A stretch of 64,000 bases of DNA from Ruminococcus sp. (GCA_018376535.1 JAHABC010000003.1:62001-126000), one strand, 5' to 3'. Counted from the first letter of the stretch, positions 53,706 to 62,808 are shown. Notes: generated from the sequence alone by a model not told the origin. Program-made: numbers and translations.

Positions 53706-54095
53706 TTGGATATTCAAATAGGTGCAAAAGCATCGTACAAAGTAACAGTAGATACTTCTAATACTGCTAAATCTATGGGAAGTGGTTCTTTAGATGTATT
53801 TGCTACACCATCTATGGTGGCTATTATGGAAAAAGCGTCCACTATGGCACTAGAAAGCTATCTTGAGGACGGAACTACCACCGTTGGAACTGCTTTAGAT
53901 ATTACTCATGTATCGGCAACTCCAATAGGAATGAACGTCTATGCAACTTCGGAAGTGGTTGCAGTAAACAATCATGAGATTACTTTTAAAGTTCAAGCCT
54001 TTGATGATGCTGGTCTTATTGGTGAAGGTACTCACAAAAGATTTATAGTCATGGCTGAAAAGTTTCAAAATAAGGCTAATAAGAAGTTAAACTAA
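53706..54095 (+). CDS. Hot-dog thioesterase, FlK-like
   Basis: The 129-residue protein has the FlK-type thioesterase pattern: ATPSMVAIMEKAS with the conserved Thr/Glu region and GTALDITHVSATPIGM with the conserved His. In the family this fold hydrolyses acyl-CoA thioesters; fluoroacetyl-CoA is the substrate of the named founder only, and here the substrate is unknown. It starts at TTG 53706 eight bases after AGGAGG and is probably co-transcribed with the LTA-synthase-like gene. A terminator follows. Confidence 0.8.
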   Translation: MDIQIGAKASYKVTVDTSNTAKSMGSGSLDVFATPSMVAIMEKASTMALESYLEDGTTTVGTALDITHVSATPIGMNVYATSEVVAVNNHEITFKVQAFDDAGLIGEGTHKRFIVMAEKFQNKANKKLN

Positions 54096-54109
54096 AACAG
54101 TTAATTTTA

Positions 54110-54140
54110 TGGAACGTCTACTGTAGGCGTTCCATTTTTT
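54110..54140 (+). terminator. Terminator after the thioesterase gene
   Basis: TGGAACG pairs with CGTTCCA, followed by TTTTTT. It separates the thioesterase from the trp leader. Confidence 0.85.
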
Positions 54141-54186
54141 ATGCAAAATATACATGATGATATCATTTTTTTGTGCATTATGACGG

Positions 54187-54216
54187 TTGACAAAATGCTC
54201 TTTTGTGGAGTATAAT
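54187..54216 (+). promoter_or_regulatory. Promoter of the trp operon
   Basis: -35 TTGACA (54187-54192), an 18-bp spacer and -10 TATAAT (54211-54216). It starts transcription of the T-box leader. Confidence 0.85.
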
Positions 54217-54223
54217 ATATCAT

Positions 54224-54531
54224 AGTTTAAATTTAATATTGCTAAACCTTTGAGCAGAAGTAGTAGATTAAGTATCTTACTTATAGAGAGTTAGTGGTAG
54301 GTGTAAACTAACAGTAAATCTTTTTTGAATGGGTCTGTGAGGGCAGTCCGAAAGCGATTATATCGTTAGTAGTAACTGACGGGAGCTTCAACCGTTATCA
54401 ACGAAGAATGTATGATAGTACATAGACAGAGTGGGTATATATCTGTAGGTATATATCAATTTGGGTGGTATCGCAGAAGTTTGTAACTTTTGTCCCTTGA
54501 TTGTGGGCAAAGGTTTTTTTGTTTTATATGG
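54224..54531 (+). promoter_or_regulatory. Tryptophan-specific T-box riboswitch
   Basis: This leader shows the main T-box parts: a stem I with the distal region GAGAGTTAGTGGTAGGTG...AACTAAC, the specifier loop with TGAATGGGTC (specifier codon UGG at 54330-54332), the T-box motif GGGTGGTATCGCAG at 54473-54486, and a terminator stem (ACTTTTG...CAAAGGT) with seven T ending near 54531. Uncharged tRNA-Trp should stabilise the antiterminator and allow trp transcription. The specifier agrees with the downstream genes. Confidence 0.95.
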
Positions 54532-54563
54532 AAATTTTTATATTACGGAGCGTGATTTTTTAT

Positions 54564-56018
54564 ATGATTAAACCAGATTTTAGTCTTGTTGACAGACTAT
54601 CAAAAGATTATAGTATTATTCCAATATGTAGGGAAATATATGCCGATGTTATTACTCCTATTACCTTACTAAGAAAGATTGCTAATAAAAATGATAGATA
54701 CTTCTTATTAGAAAGCGTTGAACAAGGTACTCAATGGGGTAGATATAGCTTTTTGGGATTTAATCCTATAGTTAGATTGACTTGCAAAAATAAAGTGGTT
54801 ACTATTGAAAAGAATGGTACTAAAACTATCAGTAAACTATCCCCTTATGATACCCTTAGAGATATAATGTCACAATATAAATCGCCTAAACTTAAAGATA
54901 TGCCTACCTTTACTGGTGGTCTTGTGGGATACTTCTCATATGCTATGATTGGCTATGCTGAACCTATACTTAATCTAAAAGAAAGCGATTTTAATGACTA
55001 TGATTTAATGCTATTCGATAAAATTATCGCTTATGACCATTTAAAACAGAAAATTTGTATCGTGGTTAATATGTCCACCGATAATATCGATAAAAACTAC
55101 GCTCAGGCACTAAACGATATAGAAGATTTAGAAAAATTGATATCCGATATGCCTACTGGAAACTTTCCAGTTACTACTAAACCTAAGTTTACTTGTAACG
55201 TATCCAAAGAGGAATATTGCAAGATGGTCGAAAAGACTAAAGAATATATCATTGATGGTGACATATTCCAAGCGGTAATCTCAAGACGCTTTGAGTGTGA
55301 CTACAAAGATAGTCTAATTAACGCCTACAGAGTTTTAAGAATTACTAATCCATCGCCTTATATGGTTTTCATGAAAACCGATGATGTTGAATTAATGTCT
55401 ACATCTCCAGAAACTCTAGTAAAACTTGTAGATAATACTGTTACTACTTTTCCAATAGCTGGTTCACGTCCTAGAGGTATCACCCCTAAGGAAGATGCTG
55501 AACTTGAAGAAGGTCTAATTAAAGACGAAAAAGAACTATCTGAACACAATATGCTTGTGGATTTAGGCAGAAATGATATTGGTAAGATATCCACAATAGG
55601 TTCTGTTGAAGTTACTAAGTATATGGAAGTTTTAAAATATTCTAAGATTATGCACATATGTTCTGAAGTTCAAGGCAAACTAAAACCTGAATATGATGCC
55701 TATAGTTGTGTAAACTCTATACTACCAGCTGGAACACTATCGGGAGCACCTAAAATCCGTGCTTGTGAAATAATTGAGGAAGTCGAAAACTTACCTAGAG
55801 GCATCTATGGTGGTGCTTTGGGATATATAGATTTCACTGGTAATCTTGATACTTGTATCGCTATTAGAATGGCTGTCAAAAAGAATGATAAAGTATATAT
55901 CCAAGCTGGTGGAGGAATTGTCGCTGATAGTGTTCCTGAAAATGAATATCTTGAAAGCGAAAATAAAGCTAAGGCTTGTATCAACGCAATATTAGATGCT
56001 ATGGAGGTAAATGACTAA
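54564..56018 (+). CDS. trpE: Anthranilate synthase component I
   Basis: The 484-residue enzyme makes anthranilate from chorismate. The N-terminal LLES motif (FLLESVEQGTQWGRYSF), part of the tryptophan feedback site, is intact. The C-terminal chorismate-binding half has DGDIFQAVISRRFE, AGSRPRG and the conserved GGIVADSVPENEY end. The ATG at 54564 lies behind ACGGAG; the longer frame starting at 54501 runs into the T-box terminator. Its stop overlaps the trpG start by one base. Confidence 0.97.
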   Translation: MIKPDFSLVDRLSKDYSIIPICREIYADVITPITLLRKIANKNDRYFLLESVEQGTQWGRYSFLGFNPIVRLTCKNKVVTIEKNGTKTISKLSPYDTLRDIMSQYKSPKLKDMPTFTGGLVGYFSYAMIGYAEPILNLKESDFNDYDLMLFDKIIAYDHLKQKICIVVNMSTDNIDKNYAQALNDIEDLEKLISDMPTGNFPVTTKPKFTCNVSKEEYCKMVEKTKEYIIDGDIFQAVISRRFECDYKDSLINAYRVLRITNPSPYMVFMKTDDVELMSTSPETLVKLVDNTVTTFPIAGSRPRGITPKEDAELEEGLIKDEKELSEHNMLVDLGRNDIGKISTIGSVEVTKYMEVLKYSKIMHICSEVQGKLKPEYDAYSCVNSILPAGTLSGAPKIRACEIIEEVENLPRGIYGGALGYIDFTGNLDTCIAIRMAVKKNDKVYIQAGGGIVADSVPENEYLESENKAKACINAILDAMEVND

Positions 56019-56590
56019 TGATTTTAATGATTGATAATTATGATAGTTTTACTTATAACCTATACCAATTAATAGGAACTATCAATCCTGATATTAAGGT
56101 CTTTAGAAATGATAGTATTACTATTGATGAAATTAGAAAGTTAAATCCTACACATATAATAATATCCCCTGGGCCAAAGTATCCAAGTGAGGCTGGTATT
56201 AGTGAGGACGTTGCTAGAGAGTTAAAAGGTGAATATCCAATACTTGGCATATGCTTAGGACATCAAGCCATTTGTGAAGTTAATGGTGCAAATATATGTC
56301 ATGCTATTAAATTAATTCATGGCAAAAAGACTCCAGTTAAACTAGATTTATCTTGTAAGCTATTTAAAGGACTTCCAGAAGTCGTTGAAGTCGCTAGATA
56401 CCATTCATTAATAGCTGAAAAGAAATCTCTACCAGATACTCTACAAGTAATTTCCGAAGATTTACAAGGTGAAATCATGGGCGTTAAAGTAAAAGGCTTT
56501 GAAGTATATGGTCTACAGTTCCACCCAGAAAGCGTTTTGACCTCTTGTGGTGATACCATTCTTAGAAACTTCTTGGATATTAAACTATAA
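56018..56590 (+). CDS. trpG: Anthranilate synthase glutamine amidotransferase
   Basis: The 190-residue protein is a class I glutamine amidotransferase with nucleophile C79 (GICLGHQ) and the His-Glu of FHPESV. It supplies ammonia to TrpE. In many Firmicutes it can be shared with folate synthesis (PabA), but the operon position points to tryptophan. Confidence 0.96.
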   Translation: MILMIDNYDSFTYNLYQLIGTINPDIKVFRNDSITIDEIRKLNPTHIIISPGPKYPSEAGISEDVARELKGEYPILGICLGHQAICEVNGANICHAIKLIHGKKTPVKLDLSCKLFKGLPEVVEVARYHSLIAEKKSLPDTLQVISEDLQGEIMGVKVKGFEVYGLQFHPESVLTSCGDTILRNFLDIKL

Positions 56591-56601
56591 AAAACTTTTT
56601 T

Positions 56602-56727
56602 ATGAAAGATTTAATGTTTAAATATCAAGATGAATATTATAAGTTTAATGAACTGGTTCTAAATAGAAACTATGATATTATATTTAAAGAGTATTCCCCT
56701 TTCACAATTAATACTAGACAACTTTGA
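56602..56727 (+). CDS. Possible small ORF between trpG and trpD
   Basis: A 41-codon frame (starting MKDLMFKYQDEYYKF) fills much of the 188-base gap between trpG and trpD. It has no recognisable ribosome binding site, so it may not be translated. No family was recognised. It could be a degenerate remnant. Confidence 0.2.
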   Translation: MKDLMFKYQDEYYKFNELVLNRNYDIIFKEYSPFTINTRQL

Positions 56728-56778
56728 AAATCCATAACTTAAAAAAGTTAATAATGTAATCGAAAGGATTTGGTTGGT

Positions 56779-57786
56779 ATGATTAAAGATGCTATAAAGT
56801 TAGTCATAGACAATAAAAATCTAACTTATGATATGGCTGAAACTGTTATGAATGAAATTATGAATGGTAAAGCTACACAAATTGAAATGGCAAGTTATCT
56901 AACTGCCCTAAGAATGAAAGGTGAAACCATTGAAGAAATTACTGCTTGTGCTAATGGTATGAGAAAAGCAGGTGTACATTTAAATCATGATTTTGATGTA
57001 TTGGAAATAGTTGGTACTGGTGGCGATGAGGCTTTCACTTTTAATATATCCACTGTTTCAGGATTTGTAATATCTGCTTGTGGAGTTCCAGTAGCAAAAC
57101 ACGGAAATAGAAGTGTATCTAGTAAGTGTGGTGCTGCCGATTGTCTTGAAAGTTTAGGTATAAAGTTAGATATTCCAGTCGAACAGAGTGAAAACATTCT
57201 AAAAGAGATTGGTATGTGCTTTATGTTTGCACAAAAATATCATACATCTATGAAGTACGTTGCTCCAGTTAGAAAAGATTTGGGTATTAGAACCGTATTT
57301 AATATCTTAGGGCCACTATCCAATCCAGCGGGAGCAAATATGCAACTAATGGGTGTGTATAACAAGGATTTAGTTAAACCTATGGCACAAGTTCTATCCA
57401 AGTTGGGAGTCAAAAAGGGTATGGTCGTATTTGGCAATGATGGTCTTGATGAAGTTACTCTAACTACTACTACTACAGCTTGTTACATCGATAACGGAAC
57501 TTTTACCGATTTAACAATCAATCCTGTAGATTACGGTTTTAAACTTTGCAAACCTGAAGATTTAGTAGGTGGTTCACCAGAAATAAATAAGCAAATTGCT
57601 CTTGATATACTAAGTGGCAAAGAATTGGGTGCTAAACGTGATGTAGTTCTATTAAACTCTGCTATATGCCTATACATTGCAGGTAAGGGAACTATCACCG
57701 ATTGCGTTGAATTGGCTAAAACTCAATTGGATAATGGCAACGCTTTAAAACAATTGAAAAAGTTCGTTGAACTTTCTAACAAGTAA
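56779..57786 (+). CDS. trpD: Anthranilate phosphoribosyltransferase
   Basis: The 335-residue enzyme transfers the phosphoribosyl group to anthranilate. It has VGTGGDEAFTFNIST, KHGNRSVSSKCGAAD and the second half of the family fold. The ATG at 56779 lies ten bases after AAAGGA; the TTG at 56770 is too close to that site. Confidence 0.97.
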   Translation: MIKDAIKLVIDNKNLTYDMAETVMNEIMNGKATQIEMASYLTALRMKGETIEEITACANGMRKAGVHLNHDFDVLEIVGTGGDEAFTFNISTVSGFVISACGVPVAKHGNRSVSSKCGAADCLESLGIKLDIPVEQSENILKEIGMCFMFAQKYHTSMKYVAPVRKDLGIRTVFNILGPLSNPAGANMQLMGVYNKDLVKPMAQVLSKLGVKKGMVVFGNDGLDEVTLTTTTTACYIDNGTFTDLTINPVDYGFKLCKPEDLVGGSPEINKQIALDILSGKELGAKRDVVLLNSAICLYIAGKGTITDCVELAKTQLDNGNALKQLKKFVELSNK

Positions 57787-57808
57787 TTAATATTTAAGGA
57801 GATACGCT

Positions 57809-58117
57809 ATGTCAAAAAATACTTTTTTTAAAATATTAGCAGTAGTTCTTGTAGTTGTAAACATTGCATCTATAATATATAATGTAATCAGTGGCAACAA
57901 AGCGAATAAAAAAGTTAAAAGCATAAAAGACAGACTTGACCGTATGCAGACAAATCTTGGAATTATTAACATGGATTTTGACAAACTTGAAAAAGAAATC
58001 GGTGGATTTGGTGGTATCAAGTTTGATGAAGCCACTGAAGAAGAAATTTATGACTATATATCTCAAAAACTAACCGATGATGACGTTATAGACAAAATGC
58101 TTGAAGATGAGGATTAA
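57809..58117 (+). CDS. Small membrane protein of unknown function in trp operon
   Basis: The 102-residue protein has one N-terminal membrane helix (about 7-26, FKILAVVLVVVNIASIIYNV), then a charged coiled-coil-like segment (KKVKSIKDRLDRMQTNL) and an acidic C-terminus (TEEEIYDYISQKLTDDDV). It has a good ribosome site (AAGGAGATACGCT). It lies 22 bases after trpD and four bases before trpC, so it is certainly in the trp transcript. No family was recognised and a role in tryptophan synthesis is not evident. Confidence 0.7.
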   Translation: MSKNTFFKILAVVLVVVNIASIIYNVISGNKANKKVKSIKDRLDRMQTNLGIINMDFDKLEKEIGGFGGIKFDEATEEEIYDYISQKLTDDDVIDKMLEDED

Positions 58118-58121
58118 TACT

Positions 58122-58910
58122 ATGTCTAATATATTACAAACTCTTGCAGATTGTACTAGAAAACGTATCTGTGAATGTAAAAAAAATGTTCCTTTAGAAA
58201 CTGTTAAGGCTATGGCTTTAGATTTACCTAAATCAAACTTTGAGTTTGAAAAGGCTCTAAATAAACCTAACGATATAGCTTTTATATGTGAAGTTAAAAA
58301 AGCATCGCCATCTAAGGGTATTATTGCTGAAGATTTCCCATATATACAGATTGCTAAAGAATATCAACAAGTTGGTGCAGATTGTATATCCGTATTGACT
58401 GAACCAGATTACTTTAAAGGTGATATTAAGTATCTAAAAGAGATAAATCAAGTGGTAAGTATTCCTACCATAAGAAAAGATTTCACTATTGATGAGTATA
58501 TGATTTATGAAGCTCACATAGTCGGTGCAAAAGCCGTACTATTGATATGCTCCCTTTTAGATACCTCTACTATTAAAAAGTATATATCCATTTGCGATAC
58601 CTTAGGCTTAACTGCTCTAGTAGAGGCTCATGACAGTAACGAAGTTAAATCTGCATTAGATAGTGGTGCTAGAGTTATCGGCGTTAATAACAGAAACTTA
58701 AAAACCTTTGAAGTAGATATAAACAATTCAATAAGTTTAAGAAAACAAGTTCCAAATGATGTTATCTTTGTAGCTGAAAGTGGTATAAAAACACCTCAAG
58801 ATATCGCTTCACTTAAAGATAATAATGTGAATGCAGTCCTTATTGGTGAAACTTTTATGCGTTCGCCCAATAAGTTAGAATGTTTAAATCACTTGAAAGG
58901 AATATCTTAA
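58122..58910 (+). CDS. trpC: Indole-3-glycerol-phosphate synthase
   Basis: The 262-residue TIM-barrel enzyme has the conserved EVKKASPSKG, the TEPDYFKG segment, IRKDF and the VGVNNRNL and AESGI motifs. It closes the indole ring. The ATG at 58122 follows GATGAGG. Confidence 0.96.
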   Translation: MSNILQTLADCTRKRICECKKNVPLETVKAMALDLPKSNFEFEKALNKPNDIAFICEVKKASPSKGIIAEDFPYIQIAKEYQQVGADCISVLTEPDYFKGDIKYLKEINQVVSIPTIRKDFTIDEYMIYEAHIVGAKAVLLICSLLDTSTIKKYISICDTLGLTALVEAHDSNEVKSALDSGARVIGVNNRNLKTFEVDINNSISLRKQVPNDVIFVAESGIKTPQDIASLKDNNVNAVLIGETFMRSPNKLECLNHLKGIS

Positions 58911-58912
58911 CT

Positions 58913-59530
58913 ATGACTAAAATTAAGATTTGTGGACTATCTAGGATTGAAGATATTCAGTATTGCAACGAACTTAAACCCGACTATATCGGATTTATAC
59001 TAAACTTTCCAAAGAGTAAACGTAATATCTCTTTTGATAAGGCTAAAGAATTAAAATCTAATTTAGATGATAATATAAAAGCCGTAGGTGTGTTCGTTAA
59101 TGATGATATCTCTACAATTGCTGACTTTTGCAATAATAATATTATAGATATCGTTCAACTCCACGGAAATGAAGATGCAAACTATATCTTAAAATTGAAA
59201 TCCATAATAGATAAACCAATCACTAAAGCTATTAGAGTAAAATCTGCTGAAGAAATATCCCTTGCAGACGCTCTACCTTGCGACTACTTACTATTAGATA
59301 CTTATATATCTAATATGGTTGGTGGTAGTGGTAAAACTTTCGATTGGTCTATAATTCCAAAAATTTCAAAGCCGTTCTTTTTGGCTGGTGGATTAAATTC
59401 CAAAAACATATCTAATGCAATAGACGTTTGTAATCCATATGCAGTAGATGTAAGTTCTAGTGTGGAAGATGGCGATTACAAATCTTATGATAAGATTAAA
59501 GAGTTTATCTCTATAGTAAAAAATACTTAA
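58913..59530 (+). CDS. trpF: Phosphoribosylanthranilate isomerase
   Basis: The 205-residue TIM-barrel enzyme begins MTKIKICGLSRIED and includes VQLHGNED and LAGGLN. The ATG at 58913 is two bases after the trpC stop, behind AAAGGA. Confidence 0.95.
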   Translation: MTKIKICGLSRIEDIQYCNELKPDYIGFILNFPKSKRNISFDKAKELKSNLDDNIKAVGVFVNDDISTIADFCNNNIIDIVQLHGNEDANYILKLKSIIDKPITKAIRVKSAEEISLADALPCDYLLLDTYISNMVGGSGKTFDWSIIPKISKPFFLAGGLNSKNISNAIDVCNPYAVDVSSSVEDGDYKSYDKIKEFISIVKNT

Positions 59531-59567
59531 AAGTTATATTTATATTATGAAAGGAAGATTTTATATC

Positions 59568-60758
59568 ATGTCAAATCAAAAAGGTAGGTTTGGTATCTAT
59601 GGCGGACAGTACATTCCAGAAACTCTAATGAACGCCTTGATTGAATTGGAAACTGCTTACAACAAATACAAAGTTGACCCTCAATTCAATGCCGAATTAA
59701 CAGATTTATTAAATAATTATGAGGGTAGACCATCTTTATTATACTATGCCAAAAATATGACTAAGGATTTAGGTGGTGCTAAAATATATCTTAAACGTGA
59801 AGATTTAAACCATACTGGTTCTCACAAGTTGAACAACGTACTAGGTCAAGCACTTTTGGCTAAAAAGATGGGTAAAACTAGACTTATCGCTGAAACTGGT
59901 GCAGGTCAACACGGTGTAGCTACTGCTACTGCAGCTGCTCTACTTGGTATGGAATGCGAAATATTCATGGGTGAAGAAGATACCAAACGTCAAGCTCTAA
60001 ACGTATACAGAATGAAACTTCTTGGTGCTAAAGTGAACTCCATAACTACTGGAACTAAAGTCCTAAAAGATGCCGTAAATGCTGCTATGCGTGAATGGAC
60101 TAATCGTATTGAAGATACTCATTACTTAATAGGTTCTACTATGGGACCATATCCTTTCCCTACTATAGTTAGAGATTTCCAAAGTGTTATAAGCAAGGAA
60201 ATTAAAGAACAGATGCTACAAAAAGAAGGTAGACTTCCAGATGTAGTTATGGCTTGTGTAGGTGGTGGTTCTAATGCCATGGGTGCTTTCTACAACTTTA
60301 TCGAAGATAAAGATGTTCGCTTAATAGGTTGCGAAGCTGGTGGTAAGGGTGTAGATACTAATTTGACTGCTGCTACCATGTCTACTGGTAAAGTAGGTAT
60401 CTTCCATGGTATGAAGTCTTATTTCTGTCAAGATGACCATGGTCAAATAGCACCAGTATACTCAATATCTGCTGGTTTAGATTACCCTGGTGTAGGTCCA
60501 GAACACGCATACCTAAAAGATATCGGTCGTGCTGAATATGTAGCTATCACCGATGATGAGGCTGTTAATGCTTTTGAATATCTATCTAAAGTAGAGGGTA
60601 TCATTCCAGCTATAGAATCCTCTCATGCAGTGGCATACGCTATAAAACTTGCTCCAACTTTAGATAAGGATAAGATTATAGTAGTAAACCTATCAGGTCG
60701 TGGAGATAAGGACGTTGCTGCTATTGCTAGATACAAGGGGGAAGATTTATATGAGTAA
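59568..60758 (+). CDS. trpB: Tryptophan synthase beta chain
   Basis: The 396-residue PLP enzyme has the lysine K87 in HTGSHKLNN and the glycine loop GGGSNAMGAF. It is the standard TrpB1 type. The ATG at 59568 follows AAAGGAAG. Its stop overlaps the trpA start by eight bases. Confidence 0.98.
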   Translation: MSNQKGRFGIYGGQYIPETLMNALIELETAYNKYKVDPQFNAELTDLLNNYEGRPSLLYYAKNMTKDLGGAKIYLKREDLNHTGSHKLNNVLGQALLAKKMGKTRLIAETGAGQHGVATATAAALLGMECEIFMGEEDTKRQALNVYRMKLLGAKVNSITTGTKVLKDAVNAAMREWTNRIEDTHYLIGSTMGPYPFPTIVRDFQSVISKEIKEQMLQKEGRLPDVVMACVGGGSNAMGAFYNFIEDKDVRLIGCEAGGKGVDTNLTAATMSTGKVGIFHGMKSYFCQDDHGQIAPVYSISAGLDYPGVGPEHAYLKDIGRAEYVAITDDEAVNAFEYLSKVEGIIPAIESSHAVAYAIKLAPTLDKDKIIVVNLSGRGDKDVAAIARYKGEDLYE

Positions 60759-61527
60759 TATTAAAGAAGTTTTTAATCATGGAAAAGCATTTATACCATT
60801 CATAACTGCAGGTGACTTCGGTCTTGATATGACTGAAAGACTACTATTTGCAATCCAAGATAATGGTGCAGATTTAATTGAAGTTGGTATTCCATTCTCC
60901 GACCCTACTGCAGAAGGTCCTGTCATTCAAGAGGCTAGTGAAAGAGCTTTAAAATTAGGCACTACTCCTCAAAAGATTATAGAAATGGTTAAACACGCTC
61001 GTAATAACGGATTGACTGTCCCTCTAGCATTTATGACTTATGCTAATCTTGTATTTACTTTTGGCATTGAAAATTTTGCTAAAGAATGTGTCGCTTGTGG
61101 AATAAGTGCCGTTATTATCCCAGAAATTCCTTATGAGGAAAAACACGAAATGAGCGATATCTTTGAAAAGTATGATGTGGATTTCATATCCTTAATAGCT
61201 CCTACATCTCACGATAGAATTAAAATGATAGCTTCTGAAGCTACTGGTTTTATATATTGTGTATCTTCTATGGGAGTTACTGGTATGAGAAAACAAATTA
61301 CTACTAACGTTGGCGAAATGGTTAAGTTAGTAAAACAAACTAAAGATATCCCATGTGCTATAGGCTTTGGAGTATCCACCCCAGAACAAGCCAAAGAAAT
61401 GTCTAAATATGCAGATGGCGTTATAATAGGTAGTGCTATAGTAAACATAGTCGCTCAACACGGTTTAGATAGTATTCCATACGTTAGCGACTTCGTAAAA
61501 GCTGTAAAAACTGCTATCACTGAATAG
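60751..61527 (+). CDS. trpA: Tryptophan synthase alpha chain
   Basis: The 258-residue TIM-barrel subunit cleaves indole-3-glycerol phosphate. It has FIPFITAGD, the catalytic Glu in LIEVGIPFSDPTAEGP, and GFGVSTPEQ. The ATG at 60751 lies behind GGGGGAAG. It ends the trp operon. Confidence 0.97.
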   Translation: MSNIKEVFNHGKAFIPFITAGDFGLDMTERLLFAIQDNGADLIEVGIPFSDPTAEGPVIQEASERALKLGTTPQKIIEMVKHARNNGLTVPLAFMTYANLVFTFGIENFAKECVACGISAVIIPEIPYEEKHEMSDIFEKYDVDFISLIAPTSHDRIKMIASEATGFIYCVSSMGVTGMRKQITTNVGEMVKLVKQTKDIPCAIGFGVSTPEQAKEMSKYADGVIIGSAIVNIVAQHGLDSIPYVSDFVKAVKTAITE

Positions 61528-61558
61528 TTTCTAATGTAACAATATCATTAAAATATCA

Positions 61559-61590
61559 ATGGGGATAGCAAAATGTTATCCCCATTATTT
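61559..61590 (+). terminator. Terminator of the trp operon
   Basis: AATGGGGATA pairs with TATCCCCATT over eight bases, followed by ATTTTAT, about 30 bases after trpA. Confidence 0.85.
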
Positions 61591-61721
61591 TATAAAAATG
61601 CTTTTTAAGGTTTAGGAAAAATTTTTTCAACTCTAAAGATTTTAACATAGTTTTAATGTTTATAATATATTATAGTATAGTAGGTTAGAATATATTAAAT
61701 CTATATTGGAGGACTATAACA

Positions 61722-62123
61722 ATGGAATATCAAAATTTAATAGATAACGCTTTGAAAGTTAGAAAGTTTGCATACGTTCCATACTCAAAGTTCTATGTGG
61801 GAGCAAGTCTATTAACTATCGATGGAAAAGTTTTCAATGGTTGTAATATAGAAAACGCATCATATTCGTTGACCATGTGTGCCGAACGTACTGCAATATT
61901 TAAAGCTATATCTAATGGATACAAAGATTTTTCAGCTATAGCCGTGGTTGGTGGATTCGATTTGAAAGATGTATCTGAATACTGTTATCCATGCGGAGCG
62001 TGTATTCAAGTTATGACAGAATTTTGTAAATCAGATTTTAAAATTGTAGTATATAATGGCAAAAATGTCAAAATTCACACTCTTAATGAGTTATTTCCTA
62101 ACACTTTCACAAATTTAACATAG
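61722..62123 (+). CDS. cdd: Cytidine deaminase
   Basis: The 133-residue zinc enzyme converts cytidine to uridine. The zinc ligands are C53 (with catalytic E55 in CAERTA), C91 and C94 (PCGACIQ). It has the short tetrameric form. It begins behind TTGGAGGA and stands apart from the trp terminator. Confidence 0.97.
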   Translation: MEYQNLIDNALKVRKFAYVPYSKFYVGASLLTIDGKVFNGCNIENASYSLTMCAERTAIFKAISNGYKDFSAIAVVGGFDLKDVSEYCYPCGACIQVMTEFCKSDFKIVVYNGKNVKIHTLNELFPNTFTNLT

Positions 62124-62130
62124 AAATTAC

Positions 62131-62159
62131 TTGACATTTCCATTTTTCTATGTTAGTAT
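62131..62159 (+). promoter_or_regulatory. Promoter of the small lipoprotein-like gene
   Basis: -35 TTGACA (62131-62136), a 17-bp spacer and -10 TAGTAT (62154-62159) lie about 50 bases before the start. Confidence 0.7.
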
Positions 62160-62214
62160 ATTATTGAAGAAAGGTTATATAGGTAAATACAATGAACTTA
62201 GGAGGTTCTCAATT

Positions 62215-62598
62215 ATGAACAGTTCAAACAACAATAAGACAACAAGTAACAACACTAATGATTCAATTAAAAAATCTTCTCTACCTTTGATAGTTAGCAC
62301 TAGTGCTTTATTATTTGCAGGTGTTATCAGTTGCGATATAAATTCTACTGCTCAATTAAGCACTGCTCTTAGTTCTAGTGTAGCAGTATGTTCGCAAAGC
62401 GTAATAACTTCTCAGATTGCAACAGATGAAGGTTCTACTGATGATACTAAGAAAAAATCTAATAATAAGATTAAATCTTATTTTACTAATAGCAATGGTG
62501 AAGTACTTTATGACTCCGATGCTGAAGATGATGCCTATTACTATCAAAATTGGGATACTAATGACATCGATACTGATGATGTATTTATTTTTTGGTAA
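62215..62598 (+). CDS. Putative small lipoprotein of unknown function
   Basis: The 127-residue protein has an Asn/Thr-rich N-terminus, a hydrophobic stretch and a lipobox-like VISC with the cysteine at 40. The rest is rich in Ser, Lys and Asp, ending in an acidic aromatic tail (DDAYYYQNWDT). The ATG at 62215 follows AGGAGG by nine bases; the frame extends further upstream, but the promoter lies there. No family was recognised. Confidence 0.6.
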   Translation: MNSSNNNKTTSNNTNDSIKKSSLPLIVSTSALLFAGVISCDINSTAQLSTALSSSVAVCSQSVITSQIATDEGSTDDTKKKSNNKIKSYFTNSNGEVLYDSDAEDDAYYYQNWDTNDIDTDDVFIFW

Positions 62599-62628
62599 AA
62601 TTTCACCTTAATTGAATATAATACATAT

Positions 62629-62662
62629 TGGCAGATATCTATTAGATATCTGCCATTTTTCG
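62629..62662 (+). terminator. Terminator of the small lipoprotein-like gene
   Basis: TGGCAGATATCT pairs with AGATATCTGCCA across three bases, followed by TTTTT. Confidence 0.85.
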
Positions 62663-62731
62663 TTTATATACTATATTATAAGTGCTCCTACTATGTACAG
62701 CACAACAATATGCACTGGATAGTACACATAA

Positions 62732-62761
62732 AAAATTCAAGTGAAATCTCACTTGAATTTT
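62732..62761 (-). terminator. Terminator of the MATE transporter gene
   Basis: AAAATTCAAGTG pairs with CACTTGAATTTT; on the minus strand it is followed by a T run. It lies about 50 bases after the transporter stop codon. Confidence 0.8.
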
Positions 62762-62808
62762 CAACGTATAAATAATACAAATACTAATAATACATTTATC
62801 AATTTGAA

